Below are positions 12,675 to 24,368 of a DNA stretch of 64,000 nucleotides, piece after piece. Each line of letters begins with the position of its first letter. Position 1 is the stretch's first letter. The DNA is taken from the NCBI RefSeq assembly GCF_000143535.2, contig NC_037310.1, positions 1,488,001 to 1,552,000 of the forward strand. The letters run 5' to 3'. This DNA comes from Botrytis cinerea B05.10. Taxonomy: Eukaryota; Ascomycota; Leotiomycetes; Helotiales; Sclerotiniaceae. Below the pieces are notes generated by a model. It saw nothing but the letters and a program-made list of their open reading frames with translations, was not told where the DNA came from and did no database searches. Made by a program: the position numbers and the translations under genes.

Positions 12675-13892
12675 ATGGCTCCCTCTGCAACAGAAGCCCA
12701 ATCAGCTCCAGTCGTTAACCTTAACAAAGGCAACGACAACACCAAGACAGATTCCACCAGTCAAGAAAAATGGGTGAAGAGCACTGGCGTTCTAGATCAA
12801 TTTGAGTCTTTTGATGTTACTCCCGTTATCGGCCGCGAATTTCCAGATGTCAATTTGGTAGAATGGCTTCAAGCTCCCAATGCCGATGAGCTCCTACGCG
12901 AGCTTGCTCTTACTAGTATGTCCTAATGAAACACAATACTATCACGAGTCTTTGTATGCTAACCATGACTTAGTATCTCAACGTGGCGTGGTATTCTTCC
13001 GCAAGCAAGATAATCTCACTGCCGATTTGCAAAAAGAACTTGTCCAACGCATTGGTCTCCTTTCAGGAAAACCATCAACTTCAGGCCTTCACATTCATCC
13101 ACTTCTCAACCCAGAGAGAGAAGGATATCGTGTAACAGATCCAGAAATTAGTACCATTGATTCGGTGCTCAACAAAAAACTTTACTTCAACACAAAATTT
13201 GACCGAGCAAACGGTCTCCAAAATACTTCCAAATGGCATGCGGATATCTCTTTCGAGCCAAAGCCTGCCGATTATTCAAGTTTGAAACTAGAGGTTCTCC
13301 CAAAAACGGGAGGCGACACATTGTGGGCAAGTGGATATGAAATCTACGACCGGATTTCAAAACCCTATCAAAAATTCCTCGAGAGTCTGACTGTGACATT
13401 CCAACAACCTGGCTTCATTGAAGCTGCTGCAAATGGTGGATTCGAATTGTACGATAAGCCAAGAGGAGCTCCAGAAAATGTGGGAAAGGAATTGAAAGCC
13501 GTGCATCCAGTAGTGAGAACTAACCCAGTTACTGGATGGAAATCTGTTTTCCCAGTTGGAGGCCATGTTAGCCATATCAATGATGTGACTCAATTGGAAA
13601 GTGAAGCACTCTTGGGTTGGTTCAAGCGATTGTTGGTGGACAATCATGATTTGCAGGTGCGATTCAAGTGGAAGAACCAGAACGATCTTGGTAAGTTTTT
13701 TTTGCAGTACCCTGTATGTTGTCTGTACTAACGATAAGTATAGCTATCTGGGACAACCGTTCAGTCTTCCATACGGCCACAGATGATCTCGAAGGACAGG
13801 GTGAAAGATATGGTGTCAGAGCTGTCAGCGTTGGAGAAAAGCCATTTTTCGACCCCGAGAGCCAGTCTAGAAGAGATGCCCTAGGCATCTGA
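12675..13892 (+). CDS. TauD/JLP1-type Fe(II)/2-oxoglutarate dioxygenase
   Basis: Exons 12675..12915, 12974..13690 and 13744..13892; 368 aa. The family oxidises sulfonates such as taurine, or sulfate esters, with 2-oxoglutarate and O2, releasing sulfite or sulfate. The metal triad is visible: H169-x-D171 in KWHADISF, and the distal His329 in RSVFHTATDD. Arg341/Arg345 in GERYGVRAV are candidates for 2-oxoglutarate carboxylate binding. QRGVVFFRKQ and LPKTGGDTLWASGYEIYD are further family blocks. The last exon is essential, since it supplies the distal His; stopping at the in-frame TAA after the second exon would remove it. Introns: ACTA|GTATGT..TTAG and CTTG|GTAAGT..ATAG, both phase 1. Probably cytosolic, as no signal peptide is seen. 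Related herbicide-type (TfdA-like) or other substrates are possible. The Dal5-type permease downstream on the same strand could supply its substrate. Confidence 0.92.
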
Positions 13893-15293
13893 TGTAAATA
13901 GCTACAGGATACTATAATGAAGAACTTGAATAAAATGATTGACATGAATCCTTGTAAACTGTTATTGGTCAAATTGCTACCATTTGTGCTTGTGGATAGA
14001 TATAGTCATGAATGCCGTCATGAACACCGGTGAATGAGTCACTGGCCGTCTGCTCGCGAACATCTATAGCGGTATATAAAGATGGAACTAATGGCCCATA
14101 ACAGACCTTGTTTATGGATATCACAAAAGACAAAATGGCTCGTTTAGATTGTACTTCTTTTCCATTCGAGCGTGTTCAATTTGCGGACAGAATTAAACTC
14201 AGGAGGCATTGACCACAACATTTTTATCCACGTGACCAAAAGTTAAGACATTTCTCCACCGCAGCTACCTTCCGAACTTCACTCCAACAACGGGGTTTGA
14301 ACTGACATACATACAGACAATGCAAAGACGGTTCAATTGTCGATTGAGGACAGCGAAGCCAAGCTATTGGCAGCATTCTGTTTGCGCCTTTCACATATGA
14401 CGACAGAAGTTTCATCCACTATTACCACTGTATCTTTGATGGATTGTCTGAAAATTGAATCGATCGCGAAACAATCACGAAAGTCCGGGGACAGATGACA
14501 ACATATGTCCTTACAGGCATTGTATGCCATATGCACACCCAACCACTATCCCGTTACACTGTTTCTCCAACTTTGTAGCTTCCCATGCAGACGGAACATC
14601 ATATGTACATTAAGCACTGATAAGAGTTTCGTGCTTGTGGCCAATGCTTGTGCCTTGAGCTGTCTTCGTCGATAAAACGGTAAACTTTTGGGACGGGCTT
14701 TGATGGCGACAAGTGCGCTAGAGATTCTCTCATCGATTGATTTATTATGAAGTTTTTCTCTCAAGGGCTTCCATGACTACTTTGGAGCATGTCCCGGAAT
14801 ATGCTCTCTTATGGTGGCGCTCGAGAATTTCATGATGTTTACGCAGCATGCGTTTGACTGTGAAATTATTCAATATATTAGCATGATTTATGCGCCATCT
14901 AAAAGCACGTCATGGGCTTATCTGGTGTCGAGGCGTGAAAACTTTGCTGATTCTAACTATTTTCATTTATCGGGGAAACTATTACGAGGGAAAGGTAGGT
15001 CTTGATCCGAGATTATGGATAATGTCGCTCGCTGCATTGTCTTTGCCACGAAGGTCTGGCTGCGAGTTTACTCCGAGATATCTCTATTGTGTGATTTCCT
15101 GTGGATCTTCCTCAATAAGTGTCTACCCTCGGTAGCCCCCCACACCTGCAGCGTCTCTTGGCCTTTCGCACCAATCACAATATAGCTGATATTGTAGCAT
15201 GAGCATATCTTTGAACCATCGCATTATATAAGTATCTAGTTTCCTACATCTCAACACCGATCAATTGAGAGAGCAACCCGCGTATATTCGAAG
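13893..15293. other. Intergenic region with permease promoter
   Basis: 1.4 kb without a convincing gene. A TATA-like element, attatataag, lies at about 15223, some 70 bp before the permease ATG, and is a plausible core promoter. Only short open frames without family features occur elsewhere. Confidence 0.5.
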
Positions 15294-17159
15294 ATGTCTA
15301 AAGTTGCCACAGACAAGACAGACCCTAAGAGTGGTGCTGCGCGACAACCAGATGACTCGCTTCAGTACGAGGAAGCAACAACTTTTGGCGACCCAATTCC
15401 TGTAAAAGATTCAACTTTTGTTTCTACGGCCTCCGACTCAGATGAAGATGGATCCGCCTTTGCCAAAAATCCTTTTCTAGACCCCGACGTAAGGGATCAC
15501 TGGACTGCGGTTTACGAAAAATCGCAATATGAATGTCGGCATGCCTTTGACCCCAATTTCACTTGGACCGAGGAGGAAGAGCGACGTCTAGTTCGACGGC
15601 TAGATTGGCGAGTTTGTCTCTGGGCTGTAAGTTTGAGATCTCGGAATCATTTAGATCATTGTTGACAACATTCCAGTGTGTAATGTTTTTTGGTTTACAG
15701 GTCGATCGTGGTAACTTAACCCAAGCCGTTGCAGATAATTTGTTGGATGACCTGAACTTGAGTACAAATGGTACGTTGGTCATAACTCTCCTCTTTTATT
15801 GAAAGTGCTCTGGGACTAACAATATCTAGATTACAACTTCGGCAACCAAATCTTTCTGTTCTCGTTCTTACTAGCCGAATTACCTTCACAGCTGGTTTCC
15901 AAGAAGATTGGACCCGATAGATGGATTCCGCTGCAGATAACCCTCTGGTCAGTAGTTGCTATGTCTCAGTGTGCAATCAAAGGAAAATCTGGATTCTATG
16001 CTACACGAAGTATGCTGGGTCTTCTTGAGGTAGGTTTATCGTAAAATCTGAGCTTGAAAATTCGAAACTCACCAATTGATAGGGCGGGTTTATTCCAGAT
16101 ATAGTATTGTGGTTGTCATACTTTTATACATCTAAAGAACTTCCCGTACGACTCAGCTTCTTCTGGACTACGCTTTCCGGAACTACCATCATTACATCGA
16201 TTCTTGCTTTTGCTTTACTTCACCTACGGGGTGTATCAGGGTGGGCAGGATGGCGTTGGCTATTCCTCATTGAGGGCTTGATTACCTTGCTAGTTGGCCT
16301 TGCTTCTTTCTTCATGATGCCAGCATCTGCAGTCCAGACGAAAGCATGGTTTCGACCAAAGGGCTGGTTTACTGATCGTGAGATATCCATCGTCGTTAAT
16401 CGAGTTCTTCGAGATGATCCTTCAAAGGGCGATATGCACAATCGACAAGCAATTACACCGAAAAAACTCTGGCACGCAGCAAAGGATTACGACCTTTGGC
16501 CACTGTATGCTATTGGGTTGATCGCATATATTCCTCAATCACCACCTCAGTCCTACATTACTCTCACCCTGAAGAACTTAGGTTTCAGCACATTCAACAC
16601 CAACTTGTTGACAATTCCTTATTCAGTCTTCCACATTATCATGCTACTTCTTATCACCCAGCTATCCGAACGCGCAAACGAAAGAACTCTAGTCTCCATG
16701 ATACAACCACTGTGGACCCTTCCATGTATCATTGCGCTTCGCTTTTGGCCAGGTTCAGGAGTACAGGCTTGGAACACATACGCACTAGTGACAGTGCTTC
16801 TTTCATACCCCTATTGCCACGCCATTCTTGTAGCATGGACTTCCAAAAACTCAAACAACGTTGGAACCCGATCTGTCTCCTCTGCTCTGTACAATATGGC
16901 AGTGCAACTGGGAAATATTTGCGCAAACTTCATTTACAGGACTGACGATAAACCGCTATATCATCGTGGTAACACGCAGTTACTCATAATTAATATCGCG
17001 GCCATTGCGGTGTTCCTACTTACAAAACTATATTATATAATGAGGAATAAGCAGAGAGAAAAGGTATGGAATGCCATGACGGCTGAGGAACAACAGGATT
17101 ATAAGAGAAATACGAAATTGAGTGGGAGTTCAAGATTAGATTTTAGGTTTGCGCATTAG
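15294..17159 (+). CDS. MFS permease, Dal5/anion:cation symporter family
   Basis: Exons 15294..15626, 15677..15770, 15830..16029 and 16083..17159; 567 aa. A ~105-residue hydrophilic N-terminus leads into about 12 membrane segments. Family signature blocks are DWRVCLWACVMFFGLQVDRGN, DYNFGNQIF, the AELPSQLVSKKIGPDRW loop, ATRSMLGLLEGGFIPD, WLSYFYTSKELPVRLSFFW and GWRWLFLIEG. This is the ACS family of fungal permeases for allantoate, nicotinate, pantothenate and sulfonates (Dal5, Tna1, Fen2, Soa1). YIPQSPPQSYITLTL is also typical. The substrate cannot be read from sequence; neighbourhood with a TauD-type dioxygenase makes an organosulfur anion (sulfonate or sulfate ester) a reasonable guess, as with yeast Soa1 and Jlp1. 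Plasma membrane expected. Introns are short, with phases 0, 1 and 0. Confidence 0.92.
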
Positions 17160-17967
17160 ATGGTAGATGGCCTTGTTTTGTTACGATTTTGAATAATTAT
17201 AATCTTTAGCTATCAATTAATTCTATACTGAAAACTATCTCTTTGAATGATTATAATTTACGGTTATTATAGTGCCATTCCAGAATTAGTATGGATACTT
17301 GTATATCGTTACTCGCAATTTTCTATTTCCCATCTCCTCTCATCTCCTGAGATACAAAACCAAAAGAAATTTCTGACGCATACTCTTATGATTGGAAGAG
17401 AAGCAACAACTTCTTTTTGGGGTGATATCGGATGAAATGTTCAAGTTTAGCTAAGGAGCAGAAGAAGGAATCAAATCTGGTACTGGACTGGGAAAAGAGT
17501 ATGATATTAGAAATCTATCACCTGAATCTATAGTTCAATCCCACATGCCTTTCTTATATACAGCGTTCTTGTAGAAACGCGCTCTTCCACTTTGCTTTAA
17601 ATAATTTTAAACTGGGTGAGCGTCATCTACATAGAGCTATCAGGGGCGGAAAAGGAGAGGTTCGGCTCCCACAAAATCTTGGAAAGATTAACAACATTCG
17701 CTTATCGGAATGCAACGAATGGAAATAACAAGAGCAACAACATGATATGTATATTCCACTATCCTACTCATTAATGATTATCTTTGATGAATGGTATACG
17801 CAGAAAAAAACAACAGAGCAACCCCTCCCACAAACTTCGATGCAAACGCAAATACGAATGCGACGCTCCATACATACAAATCAACAAGAAAGACATCTGT
17901 GTACAAGACAAACGCTCGCGACTTCGAACTATACAAAAATCATAACTCATAACTCATCAATCATCAA
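17160..17967. other. Convergent intergenic region, no gene seen
   Basis: About 0.8 kb shared by the 3' ends of the permease (+) and the AAA ATPase (-). AT-rich, with short direct repeats (cataactcataactcat, then aatcatcaatcat) around 17941-17971. No coding signal. Confidence 0.45.
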
Positions 17968-20900
17968 TCATAACCCAGCGACGCTCATTAAATCCTCGAC
18001 GCCATCAAAAGGGTCGTCATCTGCATCCTCTACAACTCCTTTCATGGCTTCTCCCGCGTTTCTTTTGTCTTCTTCGTCTGAATCGTCGTATCCTCCTGCA
18101 TCATTGACTGCATACTGCAATTCTTCGAATCCCATTGGAATGCCCTTCCATAAAGCTAGCTGTCTGGCTGTTCTAACGGCATGTCCGATTGCATGTCCGT
18201 TGAGCTTGTACTTAGCTAGCGTAGATATGTTTGCGCGAAGCTCAGTGATGTTTATCGTAGAGGGATTGAATAAAGATTCCAATGATTCAAGCTGCGTGAT
18301 ATGAGATTCCCATATCTTAATCCGTTGGGTCAAGGTAAGAGGAGCATAGCGAAGGGAAAGCTGAATGCGGGATTTCAGCGCTTCGTCCACGGACGAAATG
18401 GAAGAACTCGTCAAAATGACAATCCCGTTGTACGATTCGAGTGCCCGTAAGAATACAGAGACTAATGCGTTGCGACGAAGGTCTCCCAAAGTTCGTTTCT
18501 CGAGGAATAGCTCGGCTTCTTCGAGGAGTATGACGCATTTCCAAACTCTTCCTAGATAAAAGATCTGTTGAAGAGATTTGTGTAGGGCCTCTGGTGTGGT
18601 CGCTATCTCACTACATGGAGCTATGTAGAGTGGTCTCTCGACTACTTCGGCTACACTTTCCGCTGTCATGGTTTTACCGGTCCCGGAAGAGCTATTGATG
18701 TTTTGTTAGCCTGGATTACGAAAGTCCGGAGGAAATATTACTTACCCATGTAATAGTATGACTGATCCAGTTCCCTTCCTTCCAAAGAGGCTTGGACTTT
18801 GTTCGTCTTTGATTTGATTGGCGACTAAAGCTGTAATGAGGACCTTCATGTCGTTATCTCCGGCCAATGTTTCAAATGCATCCTTGTTCCATTTTACCGC
18901 ATACATGCGACTAACTTCGAGATCGACTGGCGAATTGAATTAGCAAACGAGGTCATGATTAGAGGTTCTTATGTTACATACCCCATTTCTTTTCCTGAAT
19001 ATTAAATCCAATAATCGTGTTAGGCAAAAGTAAGGTAAAAACTCCTTCGGGTGGCACGTCAGATGCCATGACCAAGGGACCTAAATCATCACGATTGGGT
19101 GCTTTGACGCCAGCAGATGCTGGGTGCAACTTCTTGTACGTCTTGATATCAATCATGTACCTGGACTGCCCCTGAAAGTGAATTTTATGTTAGCTAGCTT
19201 ACTAAAGTAGATTTGATTATCGGACTTGCTTACAATAGTTTCTACAGACTCATCTTCTTCACTATAGTATACGTAACACGCGTTGCGGAATTTCCAGAAC
19301 ATTTCTCCTTGTTTCCTAAGCGATGTGCCAATGGTGGGGTCGGCGTAGCGCATCGGATAAGTGCTGAGAGCGGTGATCTTTACAATTTCTTCTGGCGTTT
19401 TGAAATCATCAATTGTGATCAACTCGACATTCTCTTGGAAGAGGCCATCAAATGCCCAGGAAGATACGAGTAAAGAGGTTTCCAACGTAGCTGACTCTCC
19501 ACTTCCATTTGAGCTCCCTGTTACTGGCAGATGAAGCCATGATTTAGTTAAGTAAGCTTTCGTCTTTCCTACATCATGTTTTTCGGTACGCAGTATGACG
19601 GTATCAGGGCTCTGGCTATGATGTTAGTTGGCTTCCAACTTTAGGCCAAGAATTTACTTACGTAAAGATAGCACAAATACGTGCGCGTGATTTTCCCCTG
19701 ACTTAGAAGCGCATCGACTACAGCATATTCGGGCCCAAAACTTTCGTTGACATATTCCACAAATGAGTTTACACGAGTCAAAAGCTCGGGTTTAAGCTGA
19801 CGTCTTCGTTCTTCCAAAGGAGCTCTTTGATGGTAAAACCACGGATATGGTGCCTTAAACTCAGTCCCAACATTAAATGAAGGGTAGTATGAGTTCTCTT
19901 GAATATTCTGCCTCGTAAGTCTTTTGAGACCGGCGGATAGCTCGCTGCCGATCAAGCACACTGACTCGCCTTCGAGAAACTCTGAAATTTCATTCCCATC
20001 GTTCAACCCAGTTTGTTCCGAGTCTCCGGGTTGCAGTTTTGTGGAATTTTCTGGCTTCAATGAGTTGATCTTAGATTTGCAACAGGCATAGTCTTTGTAT
20101 ACGATGAACGATAAGTTCGTGTATTGCTGTGTATGTAGAGCAATATTTCGTACAATAATGCTGCCATGAATATGGCCACTAGCAGGGCCATCTTTCACAA
20201 GCCAAGGAGTATCCAAAAACATATGGATCTGCCCATTTTGATGGCATCTAACTCGATAAATCGTATGGTAAGGTAAGGATAATTTTTCTTGATTAGGGTC
20301 ATTAGCATCGGGTAAAAGCTTGCTCCTGGTCATTTCCAACATCTTGAAAAGGTCTTCGTCATGACTATCCGATGGTGCATTGAACAGCTGGCAAAGCTGC
20401 GATCTCCAATCAACGAAATTATTATGGCGATGAAGGGTGGGCGACGACACCGATCCGTGAATTTCTGGTAATTGGTCAGTAGACATTGGTAAAAATGAGC
20501 ATTGTTTTACTCACGTGGTCTACGGTTATCCAGAGCTTGCTCAAACTGATGTTCAGAACTATATCCCCCTGCATGACCGCCACGAGTGGAATTTCCATGA
20601 GATTCTGGAGTGAAATTCGATGGGTTAGGGATTGTAGTTTCTAAAACAAGTTAGTATTGTCAGTGAAAGATGCCAAAGAAATGAACATACGCGGACTGAA
20701 ATCTCCTTGAGAATTTTGATCATAGCCATAATTTGGGTGGCCCATATCATGCTCATGACGGGGACCATAAGTTTCATGTCCGTGTCCTCCATGGTGGCCT
20801 TGTTGGACTGGTACAATTTGCCCGGCTAGCGCATGGCCGAAAGTTTTAGGACTGCTGTGGGTATTGTTCTGTGGCGCATATGACATTTGGCGGCGACTAT

Positions 20901-22155
20901 TGCTTGACAGACTGTCGGGAGTTGGGTAATTCTTTTGCGGAATTCTATTGTTATGACTCCAGAGTTCGGAGCCACTGGCATGTGAGGAATCATGCCCTTG
21001 CTCTATGTTTTGTTGACTGGTATCTTGCCGCGACTGAGAAGAGTAGGATACAGGATGAAGTCTGGAAGATGGAGATCCAGACTCCGCTAATTGCAGAGCT
21101 GTTGCTTCTTGAAGATTCTGGACAATATTGGTGTTATTCCGAGCAGGTTTGGGTGCCGCCCATTGCGTAGGCGCAGCCTGTGGCGATTGGGACTTTTGGT
21201 GTGGAGAAGATGCGATCTGATTATGTCTGTATCTTTCCGAGAGCTGACCTAGAATTGCATGAGTTTAGCTTCAAATTCTAGCCCCGGGTATCAAATATCT
21301 ATACTCACTGTTTACAGATGGTTGCGTTCCAGAATTGGCCGTATTGTTCTCAAATGCCGATCTTTCGGCAGCCTGCTTATTAGCCGGTCCCCGGTTTCTA
21401 TCTGCATATTGTCTGAGATTTGTTGTGTAGTTAGATCGAGTATTATTCGCTTGATAAGGCATGTGTGAATTAGAAAAAATAGGACCAGGACGAAAGTCAG
21501 ATATCGGAGCTGTTGGAATAGGTGGTGGCGGAGATGGAGTTATTTGCGTACTATCGAGCTGTCGTATTGAAGGAGAGGGGGATCGAGGGGTATTTTCGGT
21601 AGGTGGAGAATCGGAACGATTTCTGGGACGAGTATGGTGCCAGGAGTCAGGCCCATCTGTTATTTGACGTGTCTGTGGCAAAGACGGCTGCTGGGCACGA
21701 TGTAATTGAGCAGCGTAATTTGTATGCTCTATAATAGGGCTTCCAGAGTTCCCAGGCGGCTTTTGAATGATCAGTTTGGGACTTCACTAGATTACAAGAG
21801 GTGATTGAGAAGGCCTCCTTTCAGTCAGACTTACCAGATATAGATTGTAGTTGTACTTTTCTGCTAATGTAGCAAGTAGCTTTTGTTCATCATCTTCACT
21901 TTCTCTACTTATATTTTGTGGCCCAAATTGTGCAACGTTATCGATGACATTCTCATCTGCCTCGTCTGTGACAGTTGCTTGCGCTCGACGATTGCGAATG
22001 TACTCTTGAGCCTCGCGTTGTCTATCCATTGCTTTTTCCGATGGACTTGAATCTCGATGGGAAGTGTCGTTCTGCGGTGCAGGTCCTCGATCCATTTCCG
22101 AATAATGCTCTGAATCTCTCGCCTTATCAGAGGCAGCCACATCTATGTTCTCCAT
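17968..22155 (-). CDS. Large AAA+ ATPase with disordered N-terminus
   Basis: Nine exons, complement: 22155..21835, 21759..21309, 21248..20691, 20640..20515, 20464..19662, 19611..19234, 19171..18982, 18926..18746 and 18691..17968; 1243 aa. Residues 1 to ~490 are Gln/Ser/Pro/His-rich and low complexity. The middle (about residues 600-990) matches the domain usually found before the ATPase in this fungal family (DUF7025-like): YPSFNVGTEFKAPYPWFYH, EYVNESFGPEYAVVD, and LVMASDVPPEGVFTLLLPNTIIGFN. The AAA module follows: Walker A GSSGTGKT (1003-1010), Walker B region CVILLEEAELFLEKR, RRNALVSVFLRALESYNGI, ILTSSS at sensor 1 and DEALKSRIQLSLRY with arginine-finger-like Arg. The Walker B Asp is Glu and the sensor-1 Asn is Ser. 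The acceptor of intron 1 (21759/21760) is the least certain join. Function in the family is unknown. Confidence 0.88.
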
Positions 22156-23471
22156 GTATGGATAATATTACAGCCTTGTTGCTTGGTGTCAGAAGAAGTA
22201 TCCACATGAAATGGGCCAAATTTTTTGTATAACTGTTCTGCAGTAGTTTACTATGGGCTGGGAATGAAAAGCACGAATTAGATTTGTTGATGGACGATCA
22301 CCTGCAGCTTATTGGTGTCACTATGAAGATGCAGCTGGCAATACAAATAGAAGGGAAATTCTTTCGCAATGGGAAAGAAGGAAACTTTAGAACGAAAAGA
22401 AGGGAAGAAAAAAAACGAGGCTGTCAATCGAATGTGACGCATTTCGAGACCTATGCCTGCAGATTGCTGCCCTATGCATTGACTTGGTCGGGTCGGGCCC
22501 CACACATTACTGAATAAGGTCTATGACAACGCACTGAACAGAGAGAAATCCCATCGGATATTTTCATACAGCCTACATACAGGCTATTTGAGAAAGCCCA
22601 TCAGTACCGGATTTGATACACGCAGCATGCGTAAAAAGGCGGTCAAGAGGAATCAGTTTGCGGTAGCGGGACTGCCAGCCCCAGCGGGGTCTAAAAAGTG
22701 GGTTCTTGGAATTGAGACCCCATGTGAAGAACACTTCGTATATAAAATATGATGAGAATGGCAACGACGGAGCACGCAGACTTGGCTGTAAATTTTTGTG
22801 ATAGATGTGTATTTAATATCCAGCATCTGTGGCTGTGGGATTCATAAGATGGTCTATAAACAAGCTGTTGGTATCGTAAAGTGTATGCTGATAAAAATGC
22901 AATGCGACTTTCCTTGCCTGCGTCGTGGGCCACTTGGCATTGGTCGAAGAAAAGCTTACATCTGTACGAGTGTATAGGTAGCTTGTAGAAAGCTATCTTC
23001 AGATATGTAGTATTAAGATAACAGTAATTCTTACACAAAAATGATTCGGGATAGGTGACAATTAAATCTACCTTGTGGAGCGTTGATGAACATACGGAGT
23101 AAAAACTTTCATAGTGGGGTGTGGCTGTTACTTCCTAAGCGACTTGTAGACGCCACTTTCTCTGCTTCGATAAAATCCCTTGAATGTGATATTGAATCAT
23201 TAGTTCTATTACATACAATACTTGATCAAAGTCGAGAGAAGAGATAGAGCATGAAATAAGGAGAGCCTTTCTGACCAAAATATCGAGGTTTACTATTATT
23301 AATGAGGCATGCAAAAGATAGTGCTAAGAAAGTATGTTTACCCCACGCTCAGCACGTGATGTCTACACGCCGGTTTGCTTTCCCTGGCATTTGAGAGGAT
23401 AAAACGACAGAGCAGATGCCAAATTGATCTGGAAAACAAAATGGACAGACAGTTCATGAGCAAAAGTGAAT
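22156..23471. other. Intergenic region, AAA gene promoter side
   Basis: 1.3 kb between the AAA start and the tRNA 3' end. Only short frames without family features. It must contain the AAA gene promoter and 5' UTR. Confidence 0.45.
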
Positions 23472-23569
23472 TCCGGTACGGGGAATTGAACCCCGGTCTC
23501 CCGCGACTTGATTGAAGCTCAGAAGCTTCGAATGAGAGGCGGAAATGCTAGCCACTACACCATGCCGGA
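23472..23569 (-). tRNA. tRNA-Glu (anticodon CTC), with 27-nt intron
   Basis: Read on the minus strand, acceptor TCCGGCA (23569-23563) faces TACCGGA (23478-23472). The D arm contains GGTGTAGTGGCTAGCA and the T arm is CGGGG-TTCAATT-CCCCG, both typical of eukaryotic tRNA-Glu. Loop CTCTCA gives anticodon CTC at 23536-23534. An intron of about 27 nt (23532-23506) interrupts after position 37, the canonical place, and the anticodon stem TCCGC/GCGGG closes with one T-G wobble. Position 6:67 of the acceptor stem is a C-A mismatch. Confidence 0.93.
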
Positions 23570-24368
23570 TGGGTGATCTTGTAGATATGATGGAGGTCAC
23601 TAATTAAATATATATTCTTTTGTTTGTATTTCTGATGAAGTCTCGAGCCAATCACCACAAAAGTGGAGAGGAGATACAAATTAGCCGAAAAGTTACACGT
23701 GCCCGAAAACCACGTGCAGATTACCTCGAGACAACAAGACAACCTAACAATATGACCGATGCCACTACAACGCCATTTCAGTGAATGAATACAGCCAATT
23801 ATATTCAGATATCTTAAGAACTTATAAAAGAGACCATCATACCTATTTACACGACTCGTCATAGTCTTGATGATGTACAGATATTGGAATACTGATTCCA
23901 GCTTGTCATTTCACCGAAAAGGAGGATGGCAGTATGTGGAAATGCGTATCATCGGCACTGGCAATTTTATTTGAAGAAGCCATGACTCAAAAGGCCGCAC
24001 AAGTGCTCGATCTAAAAGCGAGTGCTTTAATCTATAAATGTCTCAAAGGGATATGTGTACTGCAAAGTCTTCCTTGGAGTCATTTATCAGTAGAGCCTCA
24101 TCTTAATGCCCTGAATTTTCACAAGGGTTCCTGAAAAAGGGCGCAACTCCTAATCACATCCGAGTAGTCTCTGAATATATAACATTTCTCTCATTCCCAC
24201 ATACATTTACTCCTTTTTTCGCACTTTTTCTACCATTTTTTGCATTATCAATTTACAGCCTTGCATTATACGGATCTTATTGGTCGCCCTTTTTACACAC
24301 ACCTCAAAGCTGTCAATCACTTATTGGCTAAAATTCCAAGCCATATCGCCCTCTTTACAGTCAGCAAT
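23570..24368. other. Intergenic region, zinc-finger gene promoter
   Basis: About 0.8 kb between tRNA-Glu (-) and the zinc-finger gene (+). A tctgaatatataac element near 24170 is a TATA candidate, followed by pyrimidine-rich sequence (24190-24240) typical of fungal 5' leaders. No gene seen. Confidence 0.5.

Noticed and set aside
12880..13731. Dioxygenase gene ending at the TAA after 13700
   Set aside because: It would lose the distal metal His and Arg; the third exon restores them in frame.
21760..21834. Alternative acceptors (CTAG or GAAG) for intron 1 of the AAA gene
   Set aside because: With the GTAAGT donor in phase 0 they yield an immediate stop or the wrong frame; the AAAAG acceptor after 21760 keeps the frame, though it is a weak site.
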